DNA of 64,000 nt, taken from assembly GCF_910589235.1 (NCBI RefSeq), contig NC_060967.1, forward strand, positions 6,210,661 to 6,274,660, read 5' to 3'. The translations under genes and the position numbers were made by a program. Source of the stretch: Vespa crabro. Its lineage: Eukaryota; Arthropoda; Insecta; Hymenoptera; Vespidae. The notes beneath the pieces were generated by a model, which had not been told where the DNA came from, did not search any database, and saw only the letters and a list, made by a program, of their open reading frames with translations. Shown piece after piece: positions 1 through 9,385 of the stretch; the stretch's first letter is position 1; every line of letters starts with the position of its first letter.

Positions 1-186
1 TATTTTCTTCGACTATTCTTAGTCCTCTGCACATGAATCATCGTGTATCGAAAAATCGCTATCACTCTCCGAGCTACTGAAAATACGTTTCTTGCTCTTC
101 CTAACAGGAATGATATCAGAGTCATCGGTGTCACTCGGACAACTTGGATTTTCGTTTACGCTTGTAATTTTAGTTTTTTGGCTCAT
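1..186 (-). pseudogene. piggyBac-like transposase, N-terminal fragment
   Basis: Reading on the minus strand from the ATG at 186-184 gives 55 codons before a TAA at 19-21. The peptide is rich in Ser, Asp and Glu around a basic patch (for example SCPSDTDDSD, then RKSKKR, then FSSSESDSD). This composition is typical of the poorly conserved acidic N-terminus of piggyBac transposases in this window (compare 5582 and 24657, plus strand). The catalytic region would lie to the left, outside the window. The in-frame stop near the edge says the copy is dead, unless that stop is a sequencing error. The element's 5' terminus should lie between 187 and 542. An alternative reading is an unrelated acidic protein, but the neighbourhood favours piggyBac. 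Confidence 0.55.
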
Positions 187-408
187 TATACTTCCTTAGG
201 GATAAAATAAATTAATTATAAAAGTTAGTCAATAAACCTCAGGCAAAACTACACTTATCTTCTGCTTTATTTCGTCTAATAGTTTCTAGAAAGACACGTT
301 TATTAGCATTGATGATCGCACTTTTATAACACTACGTCCAATCCTTTTGCCTGTTGCAAAAAGAATGTTGGTATAAAAGAAACAAACACGAGAAGCGCGG
401 CCCCGTTG

Positions 409-542
409 TTAACTGCATTGAACATGACAAGTGCTATCGTGCTCTTCGGTTTTTTTCGATATGTAATCAAAGAAGCGCGATCGCGCTCCTTGGCGTTTAT
501 CGATCATGTTTTGTCAAAACCCTTTGGAACGCAAACGGTTAA
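409..542. mobile_element. piggyBac-type terminal segment, possibly a 130-bp MITE
   Basis: TTAA tetranucleotides lie at 409-412 and 539-542. Read inward, the two ends start TTAACTGCATTG and TTAACCGTTTGC, both close to the loose end consensus of other piggyBac copies here (TTAAC-NN-TTTG). Inside are two palindromes 44 bp apart: AGTGCTATCGTGCT at 430-443 (imperfect) and AGCGCGATCGCGCT at 474-487 (perfect). The first lies 17 bp from the left TTAA, exactly as in other copies. Either this is a short non-autonomous element, or it is the 5' terminus of the minus-strand piggyBac at 1-186. It sits next to gypsy LTR sequence. Confidence 0.5.
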
Positions 543-777
543 ACGAATGGTGGAAAATACGGAAAGGCACCCGAATAATTCCTCACTGTCAACCACCTGT
601 CAGCGCTACTGAAGAGGTCGTTTCAACGGAAGACGGTTCGTACTAGTGTCCGTCTGTTCCGTGCCACGAACAGCAAGTAACGGCCAAAAAGAGCACAAAT
701 CTCATGAAAGCCGGAGGTACTCAGGTAAGTCTAGAACTTATATTTTTGTTTAGGCCCGTACTGAGTGGGGCGTAACA
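543..777 (+). repeat. 5' LTR remnant of gypsy copy 1
   Basis: The segment ends GGGGCGTAACA at 777. It aligns by eye with the LTR 3' parts at 22626-23328 (plus) and 49363-50387 (minus): all share the track 'cgaatctcac..gg..gctcctcaaggtaag', then a T-rich run, 'gaggcccgtaccgagtgg' and a terminal GTAACA or GTGACA. The LTR of this family begins TGTTACATCC (seen at 4304) and ends GTAACA, giving a short terminal inverted repeat. Only the last ~235 bp survive here. The left part is missing where the TTAA-bounded segment 409-542 begins. Confidence 0.65.
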
Positions 778-1793
778 GAAAACTTGTGACAGCGGTGAGA
801 TACTGCGATTAATACGATATCTCAACCAATAGAACGACTTATTCCGACAAACTCTACTCGATCATTGAGAGAATGGAATCGCTTAGTAATAGAACTAGGC
901 GACCCACTGAGTAGGAAATCGAGGAAGCTCATAGAAAATTACTCCACAAAGAGTCTCAATTGGCCGCACGCGGGAAAACCATACGCGACCGCGAAGAAGT
1001 GCTAAGGCGTGAGACCGAATGATCGTCTATCGCGAAATTAGAAATGGATATTATCGCATTCATGATGCATGAAACACTCGCCATAAGGAGCGAGCCGCTC
1101 TACATCCGACAACCATTCAATTAACGTGGCACTAGGAATGATACCGCGATTGGACGGAGAAATATGCCTCTCACCTCGTTCATAAAAGCGTGTAAAAGAA
1201 CGCGACAAATGATACCGGAATACCCTGAAGACCTTTTTACAAAAACCGTATTACGAAAGATGCGCGACTCCGTGTATCGCGCGATTGAGAAACGCGATCT
1301 TACAAGTATGAATTGACTATGTAACCGAATTAAGCAGACATTAGAAACGCTCCATTTGCAGGAATTTTACAGATTGAAACTCCATAATATATTAATGCGT
1401 GAAAACGAATCAATGATAGAGAATATCGGTAGAGTAATAGATCTCCATGAGGCGCTCATGGTCGAAGAAGGATACTGAGGTCGAAGAAGCATCCGATACG
1501 AAAAAACGCTTGCTCTCCACAGCTTTTACACCGCACTCCCAATGAAGTAGTCCCATATTTATCGGCTAGCCAATGCAGAGACCTTGCCGATGCTTGCGAT
1601 AAGGCAATAGAATTACATTCCACAATGCAATACGAATGGAACAGGAGAATAGCCGCAAAGTAATATTATCATGAATCGCGAAAATCGAGAGGAGCTAGCA
1701 CGCGAATAATACAGACTGGCGCCTCACCCAAAGTCTGTACATATTGCAAAAAGGTAGGACATACTCGCATTAAATGCTATAAAAATGTATGTG
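778..1793 (+). pseudogene. gypsy copy 1 gag remnant with zinc knuckle
   Basis: Translation in shifting frames gives a charged N-terminal region (HKESQLAARGKTIRDREEVL), then RNMPLTSFIKACKRTRQMI near 1163-1215. The latter closely resembles KNMPLKSFIKACKRARQMI at 23670-23724 in gypsy copy 2. Near 1730-1790 a CCHC-like knuckle is readable (CTYCKKVGHTRIKCY), as expected for the nucleocapsid part of a Ty3/gypsy Gag. Several stops and frame changes break it. A putative primer-binding stretch follows the LTR end at 777. Directly after the knuckle the sequence jumps into RT/RNase H (next entry), so protease and most of RT are deleted. Confidence 0.65.
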
Positions 1794-2550
1794 ATAAGCA
1801 AAAGCGATATTTAGGACTAGCCGGATATTATAGAAGATTTATACCTAACTTTTCCGCTATTAGCAAATCACTCAGAAATCTTCTAAGGAAAGACGTACCA
1901 TTCAAATGGGAGAACAGCCAAGAAATTTCATTTAAATTGTTAGTAAATTTATTGTATCAGGAATCGCTATTACAATATCCAGATTTCTCCAAATCTTTCG
2001 TCGTTACAACCAACGCATCCAACTACGCTATGGATAGAATATTAAGCCAAGGCGCATTAGGTAAGGATTTGTCTATAGCGTGTACTTCTGGATTGCTTAA
2101 CCAAGCGTAGCAGAATTACTCGACCATAGAAAAGAAACTATTAGCTATTAAATACTCTGTAAACTACTTCAGACTTTATCTTTACGGTTCTAGTTTCTCC
2201 TTAGAAACGGACCACAGGCCACTATTATGGTTGAATTCAGTAAAAGATCCTACATGAGATTAATACTAATCTGGCGATTAAAGCTAGCCAAGTACGAGTA
2301 TAACAACGTATATATGACCGGAAAGAGGAACTTATTTCGAAACTCCGCGGACCTCCATAAACAAATACTCCCCATAGTAGTGACAAGCACGAGCGAGGAA
2401 GAACTGTATACGTTCAAAAGTAAACACGCGCACACTCAAGAGATTAATAAATCACAAGGTAAAAAAGGAAACAACATAACAGATGAAACTGTTATTACTG
2501 TGGGACAGAGTCCCACTCGACGAATACGACGAGACAGGCGATACGAGTGA
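1794..2550 (+). pseudogene. gypsy copy 1 RT C-terminus and RNase H
   Basis: From about 1803 the frame reads RYLGLAGYYRRFIPNFSAIS, the conserved RT thumb motif of Ty3/gypsy Pol. KDVPFKWENSQE and VVTTNASNYAM follow (the DASNYAIG start of RNase H, with Asp to Asn). After a stop near 2108 it continues with QNYSTIEKKLLAIKY and LETDHRPLLWLNSVKDP, the classical RNase H core. The last part (2227-2550) is the RNase H end and linker, matching the minus-strand copy at 53869-54225. The catalytic Asp change and stops indicate a dead copy. The join to the Gag knuckle is an internal deletion of more than 1 kb. Confidence 0.8.
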
Positions 2551-2639
2551 CGAAACCTCAACCAACGAAACGCACGCTCACATCAACGGCAGTAGAGTAG
2601 AGATAAGATACAGAATAATAATGCATAATGCATAAATAT

Positions 2640-3413
2640 CACCTTCTTCACTACGACAAACGGAAAACCGGTAGATATAGCGCGCGAAAGAACTTGCAGA
2701 TAATTATAAGCTACCCGCCATTACTGATGCAACTCTCGAAAGAGTAAAAGTTATAAAAAATATAAATATTTAAACGCGTTACCCGTCAAGGAGAGTTTAG
2801 ATCTCTATCCAACTAGAAACTTTGGACGGCCATGGAGTTACAAATAAAGACAATTGAAATCTCTAAAGGACCAGTGGGAGACACCCTGGGCCGACGTAAG
2901 GCGCAAAATTCGTTCGGTCTTTTTAGACAGCGAAGCGAAAATTATTGTATTAAAACATGAAATAATAATGCTTAAAGAAATCGAACGAATCAGAAATGTA
3001 AACTACAATGTAAACGATACCAATAGGTGGACATAAAGGTGTGTGGAAAAAGTTTTCGAGAATCAGATAGAAGTACTATGTGTCAAATCTGAAAAAAGAC
3101 ATACAGAATTACATACAAAAATGCAGAAGCTGTTAGACGAAGAAACTTGTTAGACTAAAAACTCACCAAACAATGACTATCACCGACACGCCCGGGAAGG
3201 CGTTCGATAAAATATCTATGGATATTGTAGATCCACTACCGAACACAAAATCCGAAAATAGCAATATTTTAATGATACAAGATTTCCATACCAAATATTC
3301 TATCGCAATTCCTCTTCAACAAGCATCTTCAGAAGAAATCGCAGACGCATTTACGAAAAACGTTTTATGCCGATTTGGCACTCCAAAAGGCATCTTGACC
3401 GATCAAGGTACTT
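2640..3413 (+). pseudogene. gypsy copy 1 integrase (truncated core)
   Basis: Around 2870-3030 the pre-integrase linker is readable (FLDSEAKIIVLKHEIIMLKE); the same segment recurs at 26450-26520 and, on minus, near 53600. From 3173 the core begins TDTPGKAFDKISMDIVDPL, with the first catalytic Asp in MDIV, and continues to ADAFTKNVLCRFGTPKGILTD with the second Asp in TDQG. The frame then leaves the integrase at about 3413 and enters env sequence without a stop, so the catalytic Glu and the C-terminal domain are missing. The HHCC finger upstream is degraded. Confidence 0.8.
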
Positions 3414-4300
3414 ATGCTCTAATGAAACAATCGGGATATATGGCAGTCATCGCATCAGAGGTGATACACGTCATAATATGTGTTCCAGTAGAAGTAAAAG
3501 TAAGACAGATCAAGGAATGTAACAAAAACTACCGATCACATATCGAAATGATTTTTATTACCTGGTAATAAACGCATCATCATGATTGAAAATTGAAATG
3601 AACTATTTCCCAATATGAACAATTTACATGGAACATGGTAGAGGGTAACTCCCAAATTAGTCTAATCAATATCTCCTCCAGCAATTCAACTATTAACAAA
3701 GCCAAGATGGAGGTACATCGACTCCGAACACCTAGGAACAAGTAGTATTTATTCGAATGAAGACCTAAATAAACTAAGGTCGCATGTAAAAGATCCTGCA
3801 GAGAAATGCTATCATCGACACACTTGCTAGAAGAATTAGTGGAATGCATATACCTTCGGACAAAATCTCTTTTGTACAACATAATGGATGAAGAGTCATT
3901 AAATAAGATCGCACCAAGTACGGCATAATGACTCTATGGTGCCTTTATAACATATGGATTGGCAAGAGCCGCACAGTCCTAGCAATCTTCATGACCATTC
4001 GATTGATCAAATTCATCGTTGATACGCTCATCCATGTGTAGGCATTACATGAAATATAAGGATGAAGCTGACACCTCTTAGGAGCACTATGGAGTTCGGT
4101 TACACATCTCCTCCTCTATCTCGGAAATAGAGTAAAGCGGGAGGAAACACCCACAGGCACGGCACTACCGCCCTCGACGAAGAAAAACGAAGCAGCTGAC
4201 GCACCCGACCAACCAAGCACATCCTGTGAGATGAACGTATATCTAAGCAAAGACAAATCTAAAATGCAACTATATCTAGGCACATTTTCAAATATGGGAG
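3414..4300 (+). pseudogene. gypsy copy 1 env remnant
   Basis: The open frame that starts in integrase (3173-3568) continues with residues matching the middle of the minus-strand env at 50987-51823 (shared stretch ALMKQ-GYMAVIASEVI). Downstream, broken pieces match the env C-terminal part at 50422-50883: a hydrophobic probable membrane span near 3985-4040, the sequence LLGALWSSVTHLLL (frame-dependent) near 4075-4115, and a hydrophilic tail to about 4290. Frame changes and stops make it non-functional. The family is an LTR retrotransposon that carries an envelope-like gene; which virus group donated it cannot be settled by eye. It ends at a purine-rich stretch before the 3' LTR. Confidence 0.65.
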
Positions 4301-4303
4301 AAG

Positions 4304-5262
4304 TGTTACATCCTGCGCTCCTCTCAGACTATATACCCATCATAAGATTACTACCAGATCATTAAATATAGGAAGTAAATGGGGACACCTTACATATTAC
4401 GTATTATATATTTCTCAAAACTCTTTTAATACTCCAAAGAATCATATAAGTTAAGAATCTTATTTGCATAAGTAACTAATACCATTATATTACACATCCG
4501 AGCCCGATGTAAAGGGAGTCATTAGTATTACAAACTAACTATATTATAAAATACACGATAGTAAATAACAAACGCATTATATACATAAGTATACAATCAT
4601 CAAATTCTGGATAAGGCAGAAAGGGAAGAAGGAACCTATGAAACCTATGAAACCTATGATATATTACGTGATTATATGGCTTGGTTACTCAGTTATACTA
4701 CTTGTTAATACTTCAGAAACTATACATGAGTTACCTTTTTTAAAACATATTCGTTCTCTAATACTTTTAACGATTGTACACTGATACTTGACGACTATTG
4801 TGGAAATATTAATAAATTAGTATTGTTAAGTTTAAATCGACATGTGTTTATAAAACCCCGGCTGCGCTTTCCAGACAACCTCGCGGAATTCTAAACTAAA
4901 ATTCATTAATTACACTCGCGAGTCTCAAAAATCTTCCTACTACGCAATCGACAAGTTCGGAGCAAATAAGGCTACCTTTCTATAGAACGTGAATCCTTCA
5001 CCTTGGTTATTTTTTGCTACAGGCGCGTACGAATCGCACAAATAAAAGTAATAACATCCATCATCCAATAACTACAGTTGCGTATCAATCGCACGAGTTG
5101 TTGTAATTACATCCATTATAGAATAACTAGAGGTGCAAACGAATCACACGAGTTATTGTTCTGCATTCCCGAATCCTAGCTTCCTCTTTATGCCGAGAAC
5201 TCTACGTGGTGGTAGGAAGTATCATTCATTCAATATCAAAAGCTCAGAGTAAAAAGGACGCA
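4304..5262 (+). repeat. 3' LTR of gypsy copy 1 (interrupted)
   Basis: The LTR starts TGTTACATCC at 4304, just after a purine-rich tract (gggagaag) that fits a polypurine tract. It shares with 50387-49363 (minus) the phrase 'aaatggggacaccttac', the region 'gagcccgatgtaaagggagtc', and repeated units of the form 'gtgcgtacgaatcgcacgag..ataac'. Several of these units lie in a row at 5020-5160, so the LTR contains short internal tandem repeats. It breaks off at the TTAA at 5263-5266, where a piggyBac end begins. Expected full LTR length from the minus-strand copy is about 1,025 bp. Confidence 0.75.
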
Positions 5263-5771
5263 TTAACTCTTTCGCTACGAGCGGTGACTATAGTCACCCA
5301 ACGCCTGACGCTTGGTACATTAGGATGTCGTGCGTTTGCACGAACAGTCTACATATATGTTGTATCCATGGCAACCCATTGCCATTATTTGGCATTTGTT
5401 TTACATTCTTAGATTTGTAACTGGCAATATGAATATCAGTATAAAAGTAACGTTTCGACAGTACACTTGCCTGAGTTTTATTCACTCGTTTGAGACATAT
5501 TCACGGTATGTGCTTTTATTTTTTTTCCGCACCATTGCATTTTATTTTATTTTTTTATGTATTTTTCATACCTTAGAGATAATGAATACAAATTTGCTAA
5601 AAAAGAGGAAGGACGAAAATGAGAACTATGCCACGCATGATCAATTATCGGACTCAGACAGTGAAATTGAGATAAGTAATAATTGTGCCAGAAAAAAGGC
5701 TATGAAAATTCGGAGTAAAAATGTATTTAGTACCTCCGAATCAGAAGAAGATGATGTAGTCTGTAGTTTGG
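5263..5771 (+). mobile_element. piggyBac copy D, 5' end and transposase N-terminus
   Basis: The end is TTAA (5263-5266) followed by CTCTTTCGCTACG. A perfect 16-bp palindrome, GGTGACTATAGTCACC, lies at 5283-5298, 16 bp inside the TTAA. An ORF fragment from the ATG at 5582 starts MNTNLLKKRKDE and runs into an acidic, serine-rich stretch (LSDSDSEIEIS; FSTSESEEDD), the usual piggyBac N-terminus. The copy is cut at about 5770, where gypsy pol begins, so the catalytic domain is lost. It was inserted into the gypsy 3' LTR, so it is younger than that LTR. Confidence 0.7.
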
Positions 5772-6548
5772 ATGATAAAGAAATTCAAACTAACTCAAGA
5801 TGAAAACTTACAGACATCTCAAAAGAGAGAAACACAGACAGAACAAAATATAAATACATTGGATACAAAGAAAGAAATAAAAGAAGTTAGAATAAATTTT
5901 AACGAACATGTGAATGAGGACGAATTCAGATCAAGTCTGAATCATTTGGATAACACAAAAAAAAAACAAAAATAAAAAAACTTATAGAAAAATATAATTT
6001 TATATTTGCAAAAAACAAATATGATGTCGGACTACGAAGCGCGAATAGACTTACTGGTTGATAAATACTGCAGTAAGAGACCATATAGATGCACTATAGA
6101 AGATAAAAAAGAGATAGCAAATTAGGTAGCAAAACTACTAGAAAATAAATTAATCGAAGAATCTTATTGTCCGTTTGCAGCACCGGTAACTCTGGCATTC
6201 GAAAAAGATGAAAACAAACGATCACGATTGTGTATAGATTTCCGCGAATTAAAGAAAATAGTTACACCACAAGCTCAACCATTTCCATTAATAGAAGATT
6301 TAATATTAAAAGCAAGAAAATGTAAATACTTGACCACATTAGATATAAATTCCGCTTTCTGGTCAATTCCACTACGTATTGAAGATAGACAAAAAACTGG
6401 ATTCGTTACACTGGATTCGTTACACTTCCAATGGACATGTCTACCGTTCGGACTAAAAACATTACTAGCCATTTTCCAGAGAATACTATCTAATATTCTA
6501 AGAAAGCACAAATTAAAAGATTTTTCAGAGAATTACATAGGATATTAA
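5772..6548 (+). pseudogene. gypsy reverse transcriptase fragment
   Basis: After a broken linker, the frame reads DYEARIDLLVDKYCSKRPYR near 6025-6085. It then gives the RT fingers and palm: RLCIDFRELKKIV, QPFPLIEDLI, YLTTLDINSAFWSIPL (first catalytic Asp in LDIN), TGFVTLDS and FQWTCLPFGLK. It stops just where the YIDD catalytic box should be: the last residues read ENYIGY, with a small deletion in that box. The match to gypsy-family Pol is strong. Stops occur at about 5972 and 6125. Sequence downstream is 28S rRNA, so the element ends at about 6550. Confidence 0.85.
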
Positions 6549-6550
6549 TT

Positions 6551-6939
6551 GGATCCGTAACTTCGGAATAAGGATTGGCTCTGAGGAGCGGGACGAGTCG
6601 CGCTTAGTAGGGAAACGGGTCTGGCTGACGTGCCGGGCCTGGACGAGGTGAACAGTTCCGGTTACGGTACTGGGATCCGAGCTCGGTCCCGTGCCTTGGC
6701 CTCCCGCGGATCTTCCTTGCTGCGAGGCTTCCCATCGTGGTCGTCCTCTTCGGCCGCCATTCAACGTTCAGCTCAGAACTGGTACGGACTAGGGGAATCC
6801 GACTGTCCAATTAAAACAAAGAATTGCGATGGCCCTCACGGGTGTTGACGCAATGTCATTTCTGTGCAGTGCTCTGAATATCAAGGTGAAGAAATACACG
6901 CAAGCGCGGGTAAATGGCGGGAGTAACTATGACTTTCTT
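6551..6939 (+). rRNA. 28S rRNA gene fragment ending at the R2 target region
   Basis: Conserved 28S blocks are recognisable in order: CCGTAACTTCGG..AAGGATTGGC near 6555-6578, GACGTGCCGGGCCTGGACGA near 6629-6648, GCTCAGAACTGGTACGGACT near 6772-6791, GGGTGTTGACGCAATGT near 6839-6855, TGCAGTGCTCTGAAT, GAAGAAAT, and GGCGGGAGTAACTATGACT at 6916-6934. Small substitutions suggest a pseudogene or a degraded copy. The last block is the site next to which R2 elements insert in insect rDNA. The left edge joins gypsy RT. The gene is sense on the plus strand. Confidence 0.9.
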
Positions 6940-7661
6940 TTCGATTTTCCTTTTAAGGAATCGGACTAGTTGAACGGGCTTCAAAATGGAAAATTCAGTT
7001 TCCGCTAAAGCAAATCCAACTGAAGGAAATCCTGCTGTAGGGAAGGGTAAGAAGCAAGTTTATGGTGCAGCCAGCGGGAAAGAGTTGAACTTCCGTCACA
7101 AGAAGAACGCTCAATTCCAAGCTGAACTAACTGCGTCATTACTGAAGCGTCTGAAGGTCCCTATCAATGCATCTGCCATCAAACTACAGTCATCTATTGT
7201 GCCAGCACGAATTCCAATCTCATTTCGAGGTTTACCTCGATACGTCCACGATTTGTGGTCGCGAATGAAATCGATTAGGACAAGACCCTTTGCGACTTTG
7301 GCAACCGACGAGAACTTCAAGATTTTCTGGAAATGTTCAATGTACATTTGCGAGACGAAATTAGCTTTCGCGCAGATGAAGTGCCAACAGATGCTGACGT
7401 TCCCTTTACCATCTTTAGAGTGTTACACTGAAATACAGTTGCGCACTTTGTGCTCAATTTCAAGACGACTCCTATATCCACTTGTAATCTACGCAGAAAC
7501 AATCGAAAACTTCATGGCCAATGGACAACCAATCGTACCAGTGTTAATTGGGACTAAATTAGCTGCAGCCTCAGGAGCAGTGTCGTATTCGCCAGTTGAC
7601 CTACACGTGACGTTGAATCAATGCCGAAAGCCCACCTCGGTCGACAACGTTGTAGCCATTA
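6940..7661 (+). other. 722-bp insert in 28S, flanked by 24-bp duplications
   Basis: The sequence 6916-6939 recurs at 7662-7685 with a single mismatch, both being the 28S stretch GGCGGGAGTAACTATGACTC.. The intervening 722 bp are not rRNA. The geometry is that of an insertion with a target-site duplication next to the R2 cleavage site. The insert starts with about 46 nt of leader (ttcgattttcc..) and then carries one long reading frame. It has no poly(A) and no terminal repeats that I can see. Confidence 0.8.
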
Positions 7662-7672
7662 GGCGGGAGTAA
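6986..7672 (+). CDS. 228-codon ORF of possible RNA-virus capsid origin
   Basis: The ATG at 6986 follows a short leader and opens a frame uninterrupted to the TAA that lies inside the 3' copy of the 28S duplication (7670-7672). The inserted coding part is therefore probably truncated at its 3' end and borrows an rRNA stop. The product has a hydrophilic, Lys/Asn-rich N-terminal 55 residues, then a mixed region with LLKRLKVPINASA, PISFRGLPRYVHDLWSRM, KLAFAQMKCQQML and YPLVIYAETIENF. There is no signal peptide or membrane span. It has none of the retroelement motifs. The style resembles capsid proteins of partiti-like dsRNA viruses, but this is an impression, not a match. It is the longest undamaged frame in this part of the window, so the insertion may be recent. 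Confidence 0.5.
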   Translation: MENSVSAKANPTEGNPAVGKGKKQVYGAASGKELNFRHKKNAQFQAELTASLLKRLKVPINASAIKLQSSIVPARIPISFRGLPRYVHDLWSRMKSIRTRPFATLATDENFKIFWKCSMYICETKLAFAQMKCQQMLTFPLPSLECYTEIQLRTLCSISRRLLYPLVIYAETIENFMANGQPIVPVLIGTKLAAASGAVSYSPVDLHVTLNQCRKPTSVDNVVAIRRE

Positions 7673-7689
7673 CTATGACTCTCTTAAAG
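7662..7689 (+). repeat. Duplicated 28S R2-site sequence
   Basis: GGCGGGAGTAACTATGACTC followed by TCTTAAAGG: the same 28S block as 6916-6939, extended by four more bases towards the R2 cleavage point (28S: CTCTTAAGG / TAGCC, here with one extra A). After 7689 the sequence is no longer rRNA. It therefore serves both as the right copy of the duplication and as the left flank of whatever was inserted at the R2 site. Confidence 0.8.
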
Positions 7690-7935
7690 GTCATACTTAG
7701 CAAGCAGTCTCTTCTTAATGGGTCCCGCCATTAAACACCCTCCGAAGCAAGCTCTTCTGAGGATGGGTGGACCAAGAGCTGCCTCTGCGAAACCACGATC
7801 CTGGGGGGTTGCCAGCCCTTCTCGACCGATTTTTAAGTCGGCCCAAATAGAAGAAAATTAGCCTCGCATGGTATATCAAATGCTGAAGAACCCACAAGTT
7901 CATCCGGCCTGACTTATGGTCCACCAACTTATAGG
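7690..7935 (+). other. Unassigned segment between R2 site and piggyBac E
   Basis: This stretch starts exactly where R2 elements insert and is on the same strand as the R2 body at 9386-11806, so it could be R2 5' UTR or N-terminal coding sequence. One frame is mostly open (MGPAIKHPPKQALLRMGG.., with stops near 7858 and 7914). I do not see R2 zinc-finger motifs. It contains TTAATGG-N6-CCATTAA at 7715-7734. Identity unresolved. Confidence 0.3.
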
Positions 7936-9385
7936 TGTGAATTGGAAGGAATGAATATTGGACAACAGATCCATTATTAGAAACGCCAATATTTCCAAAG
8001 ACAATGAGTCGTGATAGATTTAAAGAGATATGGAGATGGTGGCACTTTGTGAACAACGATGAAATGGATGAATTGAGCGACCGTCTATTTAAAATTCGAC
8101 CAGTTTATGACGGTTTGGTTAAAAAATTCAATACTGTATATACACCAAGAAGAAAGATTTCACTGGACAAAAGCATCATACCATGGCGTGGAAGATAGGG
8201 ATTTAAAGTTTACAATGCCTCGAAAATTATTAAATATGGAATCTTGGTGAGAGTTGTGGCTGAATCGAAAAGTGGCTGCATTTGTAATATGAAAATGTAT
8301 TGTGGAGAAGGAAGGAAACTGGCGGAAACAATATTAGCTATTCTTACTCCTTATAAAGACAGATATTATCATGTGTTTATGGATAATTATTATAACAGTG
8401 TAGATATAAACGAAATTCTTTTAAAACATAAAATACGAAGTTGTGGAACAATACGTGTAAACCGAGGACTTCCACATGAATTAAAAAATAATAAGTTGCA
8501 ACGCGAACAGTCAGTTATTACAAATTTGACAGTCAAAGAGAGAAGTGAGGATGATTTCGAATATTCATTCGAGTGAACTATTAGAAAGCTCCAATACAGA
8601 TTGGCACACAAATACAAAAATAATGAAACCTAAATGCGTAATGGAATACAACAACTATATGAAAGGTATTGACAGGGCAGACCAGTACCTTTCGTATTAC
8701 TCAATATTGCGAAAAACAAGAAAGTGGATAAAGCGGGCTGTAATGTATTTGTTAAATTGCGCATTTTTCAATTCCTATTTAGTATATAACATGCATAATA
8801 ATAGTAGCTTGCCATATAAAAAATATTTGTTAGAATTATCACGCTGTCTTATAGCTAACAAAAAAAGCGAAGATCTGGAATTTATGGACAATGAAGAGCC
8901 ACAACCTGGTACATCGAACTCGGCACCACGGACTCCACGATATAAAATTGATCCGTCTTTGATGGACGTATTTCGCTAGATATCAAAAAGCACAGATTAA
9001 TTCGGATAGAAAATAAAGGCCAAAAGCTATATGCCCAACGAAACTGCGTAGTTTGTGCGGCACATAAAAAAAGAAAGTTGACTTGCTTCAAATGCGAGTT
9101 TTGCAATGTACCTCTTCACCGTGGCGAGTGTTATCAACATTATCACACTCATAAAAAATACTAGATTCCTCTCATAAATATGTACTTTAAAACATTTTTT
9201 ATAATTAGTGTTTAGTTCCTTTTTAATATTTCTTGTAGTTTTAAGAGTTTAAATAAACTTTTTTAAGTCTAAATTTTTTTATGATTACACAAAATATCGC
9301 CCGCTCTAGGACGAAAAACGAGGCGGGGCGGTCGCCGCGTTACCTAGCATACTTTCGTCAAGATCCCCCGTCTTTAATGTGTTAA
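7936..9385 (+). mobile_element. piggyBac copy E, nearly complete transposase body
   Basis: Reading frames give DDE transposase hallmarks in order: KISLDKSIIPWRGR (first Asp), a TAG stop at about 8196, then KYGILVRVVAESKSG, VFMDNYYNSVDI (second Asp), CGTIRVNRGLPHELK, a frameshift near 8550, KGIDRADQYLSYYS (third Asp region), and a cysteine-rich tail (CVVCAAHKKRKLTCFKCEFC) ending at about 9164. The 3' terminus is TTAA at 9382-9385; read inward it starts TTAACACATTAAAGACG, close to copy C's end TTAACACGTTGAG. The N-terminus and left end are missing. One stop and one frameshift make it inactive. R2 sequence follows immediately, so it is inserted in R2. Confidence 0.85.

Noticed and set aside
6525..6848. 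Several overlapping 70-80-codon ORFs on both strands
   Set aside because: They fall in the 28S rRNA fragment; G+C-rich rRNA often lacks stops by chance.
7684..7687. TTAA in the R2 site considered as the left end of piggyBac E
   Set aside because: The bases after it (AGGTCATACTTAGC) do not fit the TTAAC-type ends of the family, and the TTAA belongs to the 28S sequence itself.
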